A stretch of DNA of 64,000 nt from Phialophora verrucosa (GCA_002099365.1 MSED01000003.1:2108001-2172000), one strand, 5' to 3'. Counted from the first letter of the stretch, positions 21,794 to 33,482 are shown. A program made the numbers and translations. Notes: generated by a model not told the origin, from the letters alone.

Positions 21794-23051
21794 TCAGCCT
21801 AACGCAGGCACGTCCTCGGGTTCCAGAATTTCGACGTGGCCGACTGCGCTTCCGATCTCTTTGATACTCCTTGGTGGGGCGAAGTCGGGATACCTGCTTT
21901 CAAAGACCTCCTTCCCTTCAAGCAGATTTGGAATGTTCTGACGCATGGGATACACAAGGTGCAGTGACTGGCCCGCTTCAACCTTTCTCTGGTCGTCCGG
22001 ACCATAACCGATATCGCTCCATTTTGCTGTATTGGCGGTTGGTCGAGACACCCCAACCAGCTGTGGCCAGGGCGATATGCATGTGAAATTGTACTCCTTG
22101 TTCTTGCACAGGTTGACCAGGCCCCAGTCAACGGGACTATTGTACGGAACCATTGACATGTGGTAAAGGGCTTTGCGCGCGCCTTTCTGGGAGATGGCAT
22201 ATCCGGCCGTACACACTGCTCCCTCGGAGCGGAAGACTATCCTCGTACGGTTTCCACCATCGTGAGTGTTTTCCCAAGGAGTCATCTTGGGCCAGTCGAC
22301 ATTATCCTTCCGGAATTCGGGCGGTTCGACAGTAGGATCGTCAGGGATGACAAAAAACCGGCGGTTGTCATCTGGAAGAACCCACGTACCACAGTGGCCT
22401 ATCCATAGAATGTCCCAGTCATCGCCATAGGGGGAATGTGGTGTTGCGTTCTGGGTCGTGTTCATGATGAATCTTGACCCCCTGGCAAATTGTACCAGTT
22501 GCTGCTTAATCGACACGTCCCAGTCGGCATCGTCTTCGAAGACCAGGGCGCTAGACACCCTTTCATGCACCATCCGTTGATAGACATTCATATGCGCACG
22601 CCAACATCCAATCACATTAGCCTCCTGGCCCATCGTCTGTGATATAGTTAGCAAGCTGCATGAAGGGGTATATTCTATGGGCAGCACGTACGTGGGGAAG
22701 TGCCTTGACGGGTACTTCATGGCCATAGACTCCATCCATCTGCGTATATGAAATATCCGAGAACGCGCCCTGCATCGCAAAGGCATCCTGCTTGTCTGTT
22801 CTCCCAGGGAGTGAAATCATGTATATTTCTTGAAAGCCGAGAGTCTCATTCTGCACTTGGTATATCGAATCGTCGACATGGGTCGATATCGGAGCTGTCT
22901 GCGCGTTCGAGCCTGTGTGAGGAGCAGCGGGAAATTCAACGACATGTTGTTCCTTGGAAGTAGGTGCCTGGAAGGATGTGTAGAACAATATCAGCGCGAC
23001 TATGAGGACGATGATCAGGAAGTTGAGTCGCGCCGGCAAAGGAAACAACAT
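21794..23051 (-). CDS. Glycosyltransferase family 25, type II membrane protein
   Basis: Proposed CDS complement(join(21794..22636, 22692..23051)), about 400 aa. The intron 22637-22691 starts GTACGT and ends ATCACAG, with a GCTAAC branch. The N-terminal anchor FLIIVLIVALILFYTSF at residues 10-27 predicts a Golgi-type II protein. GT25 landmarks are clear: IYMISLPGRTDKQDAF (nucleotide-sugar loop), then after the junction GCWRAHMNVYQ and the acidic motif SALVFEDDADWDVS, then DWDILWIGHCGTW and the C-terminal GYAISQKGARKALYHMSM. The family includes LPS galactosyltransferases and collagen galactosyltransferases; in fungi the acceptor is unknown. It lies in tandem with the GT32 gene on the same strand, so the two may act on the same glycan (inference). 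Confidence 0.88.
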
Positions 23052-24789
23052 CGCGTCTATCGAGATCGGGATCCAATATAGTCAAGGGGCCAAATGATCA
23101 ACCTCACGCCCTCCGTTCGTCGTCCTCTTTGCACAGGCGGATCTTGCAGGCGTGTCGCTCGGCGGTCTCATTGCAATCGATGACTTTGGCCAGAAAACGC
23201 AAGTCCCACAAGACACATTAGACCTTGTCACCTACCGACCGCATGATGTTTTCAAGCGCACCGATGCTGACGAGACAGCATAGAGCAAAAACTGAGCAGA
23301 TCTGTAACCTGCAAAATTGCTGGGGAGGGGTTTCGCAGCGTTCTGTGTCGATGCCCCTTGCAGACAAGCAGGCCCCCTTGGGTCAGTTTTGGACGCCTAA
23401 GTTTAAGGGGGTGTGCCCGGAAGCGGCATCGCAACCAATTAGGCAACACAAGCCCAGCCTCCCCAATTTCGGGCTACTAACTCGTACGAGTTACGCAAGT
23501 CTCAATGAAGGTCGGAAACACACATCCGCGCTCCTTGCGCCGATCAGATCGGTCATCTGTGTGCAGTGAGCCGTTGGCAAACTTTATGTGGCGAGGTGAG
23601 CACGATGAATCCTCAAAAACTCCGTTCGTTCAGTCAAGTACTGTGTCATCATGCAGAAGCCGACCCGGGAAAGCTTTCGGCCAGTTCAGATTGCATCACC
23701 GTATTTGATAAGATGATCAGTCAGTTTATCCGTGTACAGCATTGTCCAGTCGCCGACGAACGGAAAGACGTGGAGATATCACCGAGGGCACGTCTTGCTA
23801 CGAGATTTTACACCCATCGAATGATGGCAACGAGTACGGAGTACGGAGGCCGAAAAGAACTCACATCTGCTGCAGACACGAATATTCGTATCATTTGACG
23901 CTGCGCATTGGCTGCAGGCACAGGCAGCTGACTTCTCACGTGATCTAAATAAAATCTGCATGCCTCGCCAGTGGCATTTTGAGGCTTTGCATCCGAGACT
24001 CAGGATCAACCTATGGAAATGCATCAGGATGCGGGGATGAGCGACAATCGCCTGGCCTGGACCGCCGCTACAAATGCTTGACTTTAGCCCCTGCGCCTGA
24101 ACATGCGAAAAGCTTCGCGACTCCTTCCACTTCGCCTGCTCTCCTCGCCTCCTGGTTTCACAAGACTGCCAGCTGCATCCTATGCAGGCGGCTCTTCCAT
24201 TCAAGAACAACCATGTGTCCAGGATATGCCACCAGTCTCCATGCCAAGTGTCTTGGACCTGTCGTCTCTCCTCCTGTTTCAGCTCAACCTCCAAGACCTT
24301 GGCCGTGCTACATCGGATTCCGCCAGCACCACTCCCCCTTTCGATGGCGCTACTTGGCCCCCAGAACCTGCACGCATTTTACCAGGATGTCACATTCACT
24401 ATGCTTGATTGAGAATTCATTTCTCTCAGCCGTACGCAGTCAGCACCAAAAGGATCGAAGTTACATAATGAGTGCCTGACTACACTAAACCCAACACGCC
24501 TTCCGCGTGCTTTTTCTATGCCAATGTTTGCCGTGGCACAACTTGGCGACCTTTTATTGCCCTTGTTGCTCGCTGGGATTTCCTTCAATTCCTACAATCC
24601 TCTGCTAAGAAATCCTTCGACAACGCTTCGTTTGTTGTCCTTTTTCTACGTTCTGACTGGTGTTGACCACCAGAATTAATTCCTCAGATATCGTCTAATT
24701 GATCCTTTAGAAGCCCCGAGCTCACGCCCCTAATCCTCCCTTACCCTGATTTTCAGTGTTAATATTTAGCTCCGGCCAAAGTGTTCAGG
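23052..24789. other. Long intergenic region, no supported gene
   Basis: 1.7 kb between divergently read GT25 and bestrophin genes. Several frames of 100-170 codons overlap each other on both strands (for example 23779-24294 minus), but none shows domain-like patterns. The last few hundred bases are pyrimidine-rich and look like the bestrophin promoter and leader. Confidence 0.4.
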
Positions 24790-26256
24790 ATGGAGGGAAA
24801 CAACAAGAACCTCAGACTGAAAGTCACCGACTTCGCCTCTTCCACGTCCACGAACGATCCCAATACGCTCCTCTCCCCCGGCCGAGTCCCCAACTTCAAA
24901 CCTCTAGCTCTACGAGCTCCCACTCACAACTCAATGGATCTTGAAGACTTGTTTGTTGGGCCTCGTGATATGAACCATCACTCGAAATGGCCATTCTTTC
25001 TGCGAATTCACGGCAGCGTGGTTCCCAAGATGATCCTTCCCCTCTTCTTCGTGGCCTGCTGGGCTACTCTGTTCACCTGCATATCAAAGTTCGTACACGA
25101 GTTGGTCTTCGACTCAGTGCTGCTCACCATCACCGGTTTCGTGGTCGGTTTAGCTCTGTCTTTCCGGTCCTCCACCGCCTACGAAAGATACTCAGAAGGT
25201 CGGAAATACTGGGCACAGTTGGTGGTCACGGGAAGGAGTCTGGCGAGAATCATATGGATACACGTGAAAGAACGTACAGCTGAAGGCGAGGAGCAAACAA
25301 AGGCCGATGTCTTGGCGAAGCTGACGGCCCTGAATCTTATCAACGCATTCGCCGTGGCGCTCAAACATCGTCTTCGATTCGAGCCCGCCATCGACTATCC
25401 GGACCTGCAACCGCTTATTGGAAACCTGCACACCCTAGCTGGCGAGGCTGACCAGACCAAACTGACCCCGAAGAAAGTCAGTTCTTGGAAAGCAACTGGG
25501 GAATACCTTGGGGTCAGTTTTGCCCACTCAAATCCTCGGAAGCTGATCAAGCGCTCGCGTGAAAACCTGGGCAATCTTCCACTGGAGATCATTAACTACC
25601 TTGGCGCCTACATGGATGAAATCTGCACCAACGGCCAACTCACCCTTCCGATTCATCAGACCAACTCGATGAACAGCCTGGTTCAATTTGCCGACATCCT
25701 CACCGGCACTGAAAGAGTGCTCAATACCCCTGTCCCCATCGCGTATTCCATCTCGATCTCTCAAATCACATGGGTTTATATCCTGGTCCTACCCTTCCAA
25801 CTCTACAGCAAGCTGGGCTGGATGACAATTTTCGGGACAATGCTTGCAGCGTACATCATCCTGGGTCTTGCGGCCATTGGCTACGAGATTGAAAATCCAT
25901 TTGGCGACGACGTCAACGACCTCCCCCTCGATGCTTTCTGCCGAGAGCTGGCCTCTGATATCGACGTCTTGACGAGCATGCCCGTTCCAACCACGAAGGA
26001 CTTTGTTACCGTTGCACAGAACAAAGTCCTGTACCCACTGAGCATGAGCGACTACGATGCTTGGAATGATCGCTCCCTGCCTGAGATCAGAGCGGCACTG
26101 AGAGCCAAAGCTACCACAGCAGCCACATCGGTGGACTTTGAACGCGCCAAGGCCCAGTCGGAGAGCACGAATGACACCTTCGATGCACAACATGCTGCGG
26201 CCGAGAAGGAGGCGGAGACCAAAGATAAGCATGCTATCGCGGCCGAGGCTGTATGA
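24790..26256 (+). CDS. Bestrophin/UPF0187 family anion channel
   Basis: A single-exon protein of 488 aa from the ATG at 24790; the frame opens a little earlier at a GTG, but ATG is the natural start. Fungal UPF0187 proteins are distant bestrophins, chloride-type channels of the plasma or internal membranes. The N-terminal core carries the family block: WPFFLRIHGSVVPKMILP, a first helix pair through VLLTITGFVVGLALSF, then the hallmark RSSTAYERYSEGRKYWAQLV and a helix SLARIIWIHV. A second membrane region lies near residues 320-365 (ITWVYILVLPFQLYSKLGW, MLAAYIILGLAAIGYEIENPF followed by acidic GDDVNDLPLD, resembling the bestrophin calcium-clasp segment). The C-terminus is soluble and Ala/Glu-rich. 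Confidence 0.9.
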   Translation: MEGNNKNLRLKVTDFASSTSTNDPNTLLSPGRVPNFKPLALRAPTHNSMDLEDLFVGPRDMNHHSKWPFFLRIHGSVVPKMILPLFFVACWATLFTCISKFVHELVFDSVLLTITGFVVGLALSFRSSTAYERYSEGRKYWAQLVVTGRSLARIIWIHVKERTAEGEEQTKADVLAKLTALNLINAFAVALKHRLRFEPAIDYPDLQPLIGNLHTLAGEADQTKLTPKKVSSWKATGEYLGVSFAHSNPRKLIKRSRENLGNLPLEIINYLGAYMDEICTNGQLTLPIHQTNSMNSLVQFADILTGTERVLNTPVPIAYSISISQITWVYILVLPFQLYSKLGWMTIFGTMLAAYIILGLAAIGYEIENPFGDDVNDLPLDAFCRELASDIDVLTSMPVPTTKDFVTVAQNKVLYPLSMSDYDAWNDRSLPEIRAALRAKATTAATSVDFERAKAQSESTNDTFDAQHAAAEKEAETKDKHAIAAEAV

Positions 26257-26634
26257 ACCGCTCGCTATATAGCCACGGCCGCAAATTTTGGATTGATTGG
26301 GCTTTTTTTTTTGAATTTCTTGCTGCATATTAGCGATGTTGGGCGAAAAGTAGGGACTGAACTGACATCCACGCTCAGGGCTTTCAAGAGACAGACAATT
26401 CATACATATTGTATATCAGTGCAAACGTGGGGGTCGGCCGCTCACTGTAAAGTGGACAAACTTGTTCAATGCCAAGTTTCTTTTTTCTCTCTAATGGAAA
26501 ATCAACGCAACTCAAGAAGACCGTGCTGTCCGATGCTTCGAGTCCAGAGGTTAGGGTCTTGTCTCATCGCTCATCCTATCCATCTCCAATCTCTTGTTTC
26601 ACCTTGCTCATTCCTCCTCCACCCTCATTCAAGT
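26257..26634. other. Convergent intergenic region
   Basis: This is the 3' flank of two convergent genes. A T-rich run (gcttttttttttgaattt) near 26302 may belong to a transcript-end signal. No gene is seen. Confidence 0.35.
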
Positions 26635-27114
26635 TCACGCATCCTTGCTCTTGGCGGACAACTCTCGCGCCATCTCACCCTTCTCCGCCATATCGTTCAA
26701 CACGGCCTCGGCCGTCTTCATGGCATCCACCCCGGCAGGGACGCCACAATACGTCGTAGCGTGCAGGATGGCCTCTCTGATCTCCTCCTCGCTCAAGCCG
26801 TTCCTCCGCGCCCCTCGCACATGGACGGCCAGCTCCGGCGCCCGGTTCAACGCCATCAACATGCCGATGTTGAGAAGGCTGCGGTCCCTGCGCGACAGGC
26901 CAGGCCGCGTCCACGCGTATCCCCAGCAGAATTCCGTCACGAGTTCCTGGCCCGGGCGCGAGAACTCGGTGCTGCCGTTGGCGAGTGCGCGGTCGACGTA
27001 CGCATCACCAACAACGGCGCGGCGCACCGCGAGGCCCGCGTTGAAGAGACCCTCGTGGAGAGGGCGCAAGGAGGGGTCGACGCTCGAGGTGGCTTTGGTG
27101 GGGTCGGAAGACAT
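26635..27114 (-). CDS. Carboxymuconolactone decarboxylase-like protein
   Basis: A 159-aa single-exon protein of the AhpD/CMD fold. The central helices match the family: FCWGYAWTRPGLSRRDRSLL, IGMLMALNRAPELAVHVRGARRNGL split by the usual turn, and EEIREAILHATTYCGVPAG. A single Cys (YCG) is present rather than the CxxC of AhpD peroxidases, so it belongs to the decarboxylase-like group rather than the redox group. Bacterial relatives decarboxylate gamma-carboxymuconolactone in protocatechuate breakdown; many fungal members have no proven substrate. It lies next to a 3-hydroxyisobutyrate dehydrogenase gene on the same strand. Confidence 0.9.
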   Translation of the reverse strand: MSSDPTKATSSVDPSLRPLHEGLFNAGLAVRRAVVGDAYVDRALANGSTEFSRPGQELVTEFCWGYAWTRPGLSRRDRSLLNIGMLMALNRAPELAVHVRGARRNGLSEEEIREAILHATTYCGVPAGVDAMKTAEAVLNDMAEKGEMARELSAKSKDA

Positions 27115-27618
27115 GGTTGCGGTGGTGAAGTGAAGTTGCAGGTGTACCGTTACGAGGTGATTAGACGTAGATATGTCGGGTATTGGATGTGTGGTGACAG
27201 GTGGGCAGGTCTCTGGGACGGTTCTTCTTGTTTGTTTCGGTTTGCGTACGCAGGAATCTATGGCAGCAAGGATAGAAGAAACCCCTCTCTTACTTCCTAC
27301 TTTCTTCTTAATATTGTCTCTCCCTCTCGCTCACTACCCCGGGCCTGGCTTTTTACCCCTCCAATATTCTCGTCGACGCTCCGCTATCGGTAACTGAGCG
27401 GTTGCTCCGCACGCGTGCGAGTCTTTGGGTTTCTCCAACTTTCTCCAAATCGGTGGGTCTTGCTGTTCTTCTGTCCGCTGTGCGGCCTCAGATCTAGGGA
27501 CAACTCGGTCGGAAAGAGAGAGTACATGGAACAGAAGAGATGACGCTGGAGGCTAGAGATCTCCGTGTAAGGCTGAAGTGCACACGTGACATTTACAAGT
27601 ATGGTTTCTAGATCTGAT
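27115..27618. other. Intergenic, no gene seen
   Basis: This is the upstream region of the CMD-like gene and the 3' flank of the dehydrogenase gene. No supported frame is present. Confidence 0.35.
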
Positions 27619-28764
27619 TTATGTCAGCTTGCTCGCCGTCGCCTCGTCGGCGTCCTTCTGCCAGTTCTCGTTCCCGCCCAGGTAGCGGAAGACCACTCTA
27701 GAGTCTAGGTCCTTGCATTTGGGATCATTACTGGCTCCGTCGTATGTCGCATATCCGGCCTCGCCCAGCACATTCTTTGCGCCTACCCGTTTCGCCATAT
27801 CCAAGGCCAGGCCGAAGTCCTTCCGCATCAACTGCACCTTGAACCCATTGGTGTACCCTCTCGAGGACGGCGCCTCAGGATAGACACCCGGGACGGGACA
27901 AAATCGGTCACAGATTGTGTTCTGTGCCGTCCCTGCTCCGTAGACCTTGTGCAGCACCCGGGGATCGAGCCCCGACCTGATGCCCATGTCCATGGCTTCG
28001 GACACGGCAATTGCGATGATGCCCGACAAGTAATTGTTGGACAACTTCGCGGCCAGGCCTTTCGACGGCCCACCGCACGGGATCACCTCCTTGCCCATCA
28101 ACTGCAGCAGGCGCGTGAGTTCAGGCAAATTGGCGTCGTTGCCGTCGCAGCCGAGGAAGAAGGCTATCGTTCCCTTCTGCGCTCCCACCACACCGCCGCT
28201 GACGGGCGCATCGTAAAAGGATGTGGTCGGAAACTTTTCGTTGATGTAGTCCTTCACAGCCAGACTACTGGCCGTGTCGATTGTTGAACAGTCGATCAAC
28301 AGCTTTCCGGAGACGTCACTCGAGCAGATCGTGTCAGATGCCCCTTCCATGTATACTGATCGAACATGTTTGCCTTCCGGCAACATGGTCAGAATGACTT
28401 CCTGGTACACATGTCAGCAAGGGTCCGTCCGGATGGGCTGGAGATAAGCCGTCTTGCCCGCTCTTACCGATCTGTCGGCCACGTCCTTCGCTCCCGAGCA
28501 CTTGGTTACCCTGTTAGGGAACTCCTGGTGCAGTTGATCCATGCTTGCTTGATTGATATCGTATACAAAGATGTGGACGCTTTCGGGGAGTTTTGCTGCA
28601 AGGTGCCCGGCCATGGGAAGCCCCATGGCCCCTAATCCCACGAAACCCAGGCCGGAAATTTTGGATAAATCCATGGTTTTTTTTCTCTTATGCAGATATA
28701 ATGAGGGTGTATTTGAGCGCCGTTGCAAGGTCGTGATCAATTGAGAGGGAAAAGATTTGTTCAA
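27619..28764 (-). CDS. 3-hydroxyisobutyrate dehydrogenase
   Basis: Proposed CDS complement(join(27619..28401, 28468..28764)), about 359 aa. The intron 28402-28467 starts GTAAGA and ends GTACCAG. It oxidises 3-hydroxyisobutyrate to methylmalonate semialdehyde with NAD in valine breakdown. The Rossmann motif GFVGLGAMGLPMAGHLA opens the core; the substrate loop DAPVSGGVVGAQKGTIAF and the catalytic Lys block GGPSKGLAAKLSNNYL are intact, as is the C-terminal helix domain (MRKDFGLALDMAKRVG). Two starts are possible: 28764 adds 30 residues rich in Ser, Arg and Lys without acidic residues, a plausible mitochondrial presequence, whereas 28674 (MDLSKISG) gives the bare enzyme. Confidence 0.9.
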
Positions 28765-30570
28765 CAGATGATGGTCACGAGCTCGTTCTAAGATAAGGGG
28801 AAAGGGCGAGGACTCGTGTCAAGGACATGCAATTCTCACGAACAAATTGAAATTCCAGCTTCGAATACGTCTAGGTCTAGGTCAGGGCAATGGTCTTCCG
28901 CACTGTTTTCGCACATGGCCATTTCAAGTCGTGGCGAACACTCCACGGACAGGGAAGAATTGGGGTAACGAGAAGTGGTGGCGCCGCCATTCCGAGAGGT
29001 TGGAGAAATTCCAGGCCATTCTGTGCCTTAACATTGTCGGTTCAAATGACGCGGTCAAGGATGTCGTCAGTTGTCAAGTGTTTCACCTTCACTTTCGCTT
29101 GACCTGCACATTCCTACTGTATGTACCATCTTCGTGACCTGGATGGGATGCCCAGATGGGATGCCCAGATGGCGAGCGGACTGCCACTTCAGTCTCGCGT
29201 TTCAGGACGAGGCCTTCACTCCCTTGCCAAATGCGACTTGATCGTACTGCTTGCAGAGTCGCTGGCCCAACTTATAATCGCTAGTATCGAGTAGATTCGA
29301 GGCAAAATACTAAACGAATCCTTTGGATCATAACAGGCAAAAGTGTAGCCTTATCCAGAGGTAAATAGACTGCGGAGTCGCCTTCTCTCGGGTCACTTCC
29401 GACTGACCAACAGCACGGATTTAAAGGAACCCAGGGCTATTACCTGACCGGGAAGGTACTTGTACTCGTACTCTGTGGCCGCCATCCTCCCAATAGCCAC
29501 GCCAGGACCTCAAGAGATATATAGTGCGAGGAGCATGTCATACCGGTTGATCCTTTCAGTGCTCTAGTCATCACTGGGCAGCTTTAACCGTCCACTTAGC
29601 CGCGGCGAGGTGCGGCTATACCGAGTATGCTGGTTGATGCTGTGCTGACAAGAGAGGCTCGCAACAGAGCGTCCGATATAAGTCATCTGTTAAACCAATC
29701 ATGTCTTTCGATCCCCTGACCCGAAAGGGGGCCTGGGCCCCCCGTCGTGTGCTCGAGATAAACTCCCTGGACCTGTGCGTGTAATGTAAGCCGAACACTC
29801 AGGCTCTGTCAGGCGTCAGTGCGTCACTGCTTACGCCGTGCCGAGCCCCTGGACACGAAACCTTCGCAACGTCTGGTCATGCCCGATCTTGAGTGTAAAC
29901 TGTATCTGTCGAATAGAGGCGGCACTGGCGGACCGCCTCCAGCCATGTAGACGAGTGGCAGCAACGCAACTCGCCGCCCATGACTAAATGCTGACTCCCT
30001 AGCCATTGCGGGATTGTCTCCCCACAATACCCGACGGTGTGGCGTCGGCTGCCAGTCATCATGTCAGTATTTCTTCCCTCTTTCGGAACTGATTCCAGAT
30101 CTCACCACATGTCGCCTTCCGTTTCGCAACTGTTGCGACAAGTCAATGCAAAAAAGGCCACGTCTTACTCGTGCGGCGCCGTTCTGGAATCTGCCAAATG
30201 GGCAGTGGGTCTGGGTGATTAGTGGAGACTTGGGTGCAACGGTAATCCCCCCTGTTCACTCATACGCTTCAGCCCTACTTGGCCTCGTAATATTAGGAGT
30301 CGGAGCGTTGCATCACACCAGGTTCGGCGGACGCGACCCTCTTTTGTCCAACCTTGGTCTGCCCATGACTCGCTCGTTGATGGACCGGGATTCCCGACCG
30401 TCAGCAGCATGGCACAGTCCGCCAGGCGGTGGAGTCGATGTGGAATTGATTTGTACGAGGTAAAGGCACGGACGACCACGACCTCCGTATATAATGTATC
30501 TTCCTTCGGCCCAAATTCTGGGTGAGCTGAATTGCTGTCCATCCGCCAGCTGGAACAGCAGCTTCTCGAG
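28765..30570. other. Long intergenic region with a short tandem repeat
   Basis: 1.8 kb between the divergent dehydrogenase and P450 genes. Frames are short and unlike proteins. At 29142-29172 a 13-base unit (gatgggatgccca) occurs twice in tandem plus a partial third copy. The rest is unremarkable. Confidence 0.4.
29142..29172. repeat. Two-and-a-half copy 13-base tandem repeat
   Basis: The unit gatgggatgccca repeats exactly at 29142-29154 and 29155-29167, followed by gatgg. It lies in non-coding sequence. Confidence 0.8.
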
Positions 30571-32422
30571 ATGGCCGTCTTCTCGATACTAGATTTTGCC
30601 GCCGTGCTGCTCGCAGCGAACGTCATCTACGTGAGTACGATTGGCGCTCTATCTCTCCAGTCGCGGCCTAACCCGCTACGCAGTTTATCGGTGTCTCAAT
30701 CTATCGCCTCTACTTGCATCCCCTCGCCAAATACCCCGGACCGTTACTATGGAAGCTATCGCAATGGCCCGAAGCAAGAGCGGCGTGGTCAGGGAGAAGA
30801 CATGTCGATCTCGAACTCTTGCATGAGAAATACGGTATGACCAGAGCATCCTGAAGCAAAGGGCACGAGACTGACAGGGCACTTCTGCAGGCGATGTTGT
30901 TCGAATCGGACCCGACAAGCTCTCCTTTCGGACTGCCCAGGCACTCAACGATATCTACACGGATCGAAAGGCCAACATGATCAAAACGGGCTGGACGCAT
31001 ACTGGTGAAATGATCAATCCGGGCATCACCACACACCTCGCCTCCGACCGTCAACTGCACGCCGCTAGACGGAGACTGCTCAACAACGCCTTTTCCGATC
31101 GGGCCATGAGCAGCTTAGACAAGTACATCGTCGAACGAATTCGAGACTGGTGCGCATATCTAGGCGAGACGGACGGTTCGAACGCGGACGAGAAGTCGGC
31201 ATGGAGCAAGGACCGTGATATGGGCCACTGGTCTACGTTTCTGACCATCGATGTTCTGGGTGAACTCTGCTTCGGCGCGAGTTTCGGCGCCATGAAGGAC
31301 GGAGGCTGCTACATCATGGAGCTCCTTCTTTCGAGCGCCCGATTCCAGCAAGCAGTAAGTCATGTGTTTTTTTGCCCTGGCTTCCGTCTCGCGCAAATGG
31401 TTGATGATCGTCTTCCAAAGGTCGCGTTTCTACCTCCGCGCGAGCTCCTCTTCCCGTTCATGAAACCGCAGCACTTGATCAAGATTGGCAAAGCCATCGG
31501 CGCCCAGAATCTGCTCAACAAGGTACGCTTCCGCCAGGATATCGGCAAACTCGTGGAGAAGCGGTACGCCGTCGAGAAGGCCGACGCCGAGAAGTCGGAA
31601 GGGGACAAGCGCAAGGATTTCTTCTTCTACCTGCTCCACGCCAAGGATCCGTCGACAGGAGACACGTTCCAGCCCAAGGACCTCGTGGGTGAGGCGGCGT
31701 TGCTTGTCGGCGCCGGCTCGGACACGTCCAGCACAGCCATCTCGGCGCTCTTCTTCTACCTGGCGCGCAACGAGAGGGCGCTGAAGAAGTTGCAACAAGA
31801 AGTCCGCGCCGCATTCGCCGACGTCGAGGAGATCAAGTACTCGGCCCAACTGACCAACCTGCCGTATCTGAAAGCGTGCATTGACGAAGCAATGCGCATG
31901 TCCCCTCCTGTCCCGGGCCTGCTTGATCGCCTCGTCCTCCAGGGCGGCGCTATGATCGATGGCCACCACATCCCCGCCGGTACCACGGTCGGGGTCCCCA
32001 TCTACGCCATCCACCACAACGAGACCTACTTCCCGGACTCCTTCTCGTACATCCCCGAACGATGGATCCCGGGCCCCGAGTCCTCCGCCACGGCAGGCTT
32101 CCTCGTCACGCCGACGTCAGTAGAGGTCGCAAAGAGTGCATTCCACGCCTTCAGCTCCGGCCCGCGAGGCTGTGTGGGCAAGAACATGGCGTACATGGAA
32201 CTCTTCACGGCGGTCGCGCGAGTCATGTTCCTCTTCGAGATGAGGTTGAAAGCGGGCGACAACACCGGCGCGGGAGGTGGAGGGGTCGAGTGGGCGACTG
32301 GCGAAGGAAGACAGAGGAAGGGCGAGTATCAGTTGAGGGACTGGTTGATTTCCGACCGCGTGGGGCCGGTCGTGCAGTTCAAGCGGAGGGAGGGTGTCGA
32401 GTTGGCGGCCCCGGCGGCCTGA
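30571..32422 (+). CDS. Cytochrome P450 monooxygenase
   Basis: Proposed CDS join(30571..30630, 30684..30834, 30891..31354, 31421..32422), about 558 aa; if 31355-31420 is retained, 580 aa. The first exon encodes a membrane anchor (FAAVLLAANVIYFIGVSIYRL after joining), then the proline hinge HPLAKYPGP. The core shows LHEKYGDVVRIGPDKLSF, the I-helix oxygen motif GAGSDTSS, the ExxR pair in CIDEAMRMSP, PERW, and the heme loop FSSGPRGCVGK with the Cys ligand. It hydroxylates a small lipophilic substrate at the ER with a P450 reductase; the substrate is unknown. The segment 31355-31420 begins GTAAGT, ends CAAAG, is a multiple of three and has no stop, so intron and exon readings are both open. Family spacing favours splicing (QQA joined to VAFLPPRELL). 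Confidence 0.9.
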
Positions 32423-33482
32423 ACACGATCCCACACAAGGGCACAGTAGCGGAGCACGCGAGGGATCAATGTATAGGGCGTATCATGACAGACATGACTT
32501 GGGGACGAGAGAATTCCTGCATAAGGAATCTATCCATCGGCTGGGCAAGGCGAGTCAGGCCAGGCCGGGCGTGGGACTTTCCTCCAGGCCAAGAGAGCGG
32601 CCGAATGTTGTAGTATTAGCGAGCATATTAGATAGAAGGGGGTCGCGTAGTTTCGAACAACTCAATTTTGCATTCAGTCCAGGCAGAAACCCATAACCGA
32701 ACGCACCTGAGGAAGAAACGCGAAATGTGAAGTGTCGAGAGACGCCTGAGCGGTTGAATTACAGAGTTACTTGTTGTACATAGAATACAGCCCATCCACC
32801 ATGAAGTCGAGCGTTTCATTCCTGCTGATGCAGTAAGGGTGTACTCTGCACTGCCTGCAGGATGCGATGCGACAGCAATAGCGATGCACCATGGCACTCA
32901 CTACGCAACGCGACGCAATGCAATGCAATGCATTTGCAACTCATAGCGTGTACTTGAGCATGTCCTTGTCGGCATCGCCGTTGCGATGCCCGAACAGAAC
33001 AGCGCGAGCGACCATACTCGATACTGATATAACGGGATTGAGAGAATCTCCCCTCCCCTTCTCTCCTTTTCTGGCTCGGAGACCTATGAGCGAGCGGACA
33101 GCGTGTACAGCATCCAGTTGTTGGTGCTCGGCCGTCAGCACTTAGCATGCAGTCTCATCCCTCGGTTGGTCGGTCAGTCGGTCGATCTGACTCGGTAAAG
33201 GTAGAGGTAAAGGGGGGGAGGGGAATATTCGGGGTTTTTGCTCAATGCATTATCGCACATACGTGTCTGACTCGATAGACGTGCGTCCTCCCAAATGCGA
33301 CTTGCTCGTGTGTCCTCCCGAGCCAGGATTGGTAAGGTTATCGAGGATGGCTGGCAGGATTGCTGGATTCTGCCGAGAGTTGGAAATCTAGGGGTGTTGG
33401 GCTTGGTTTTCGCGCCATGTTGTACCCACGGAGAGGACAGTGCTATTGTGCGGATTCGTATTCGGCCGCCGGGGTCGGGGTA
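32423..33482. other. Convergent intergenic region
   Basis: 1.06 kb between two convergent genes with no supported frame. It contains a short GCAAT repeat (about 32915-32931) and a run of cggtcggtcagtcggtcg (about 33160-33185). Confidence 0.4.
32915..32931. repeat. Short GCAAT microsatellite
   Basis: Three tandem copies of gcaat lie in non-coding DNA, within a wider patch rich in gcgatgc and gcaatgc words from about 32862. Confidence 0.6.

Noticed and set aside
23779..24294. 171-codon minus-strand frame in the GT25-bestrophin gap
   Set aside because: No domain pattern and overlapped by equally long frames on the other strand.
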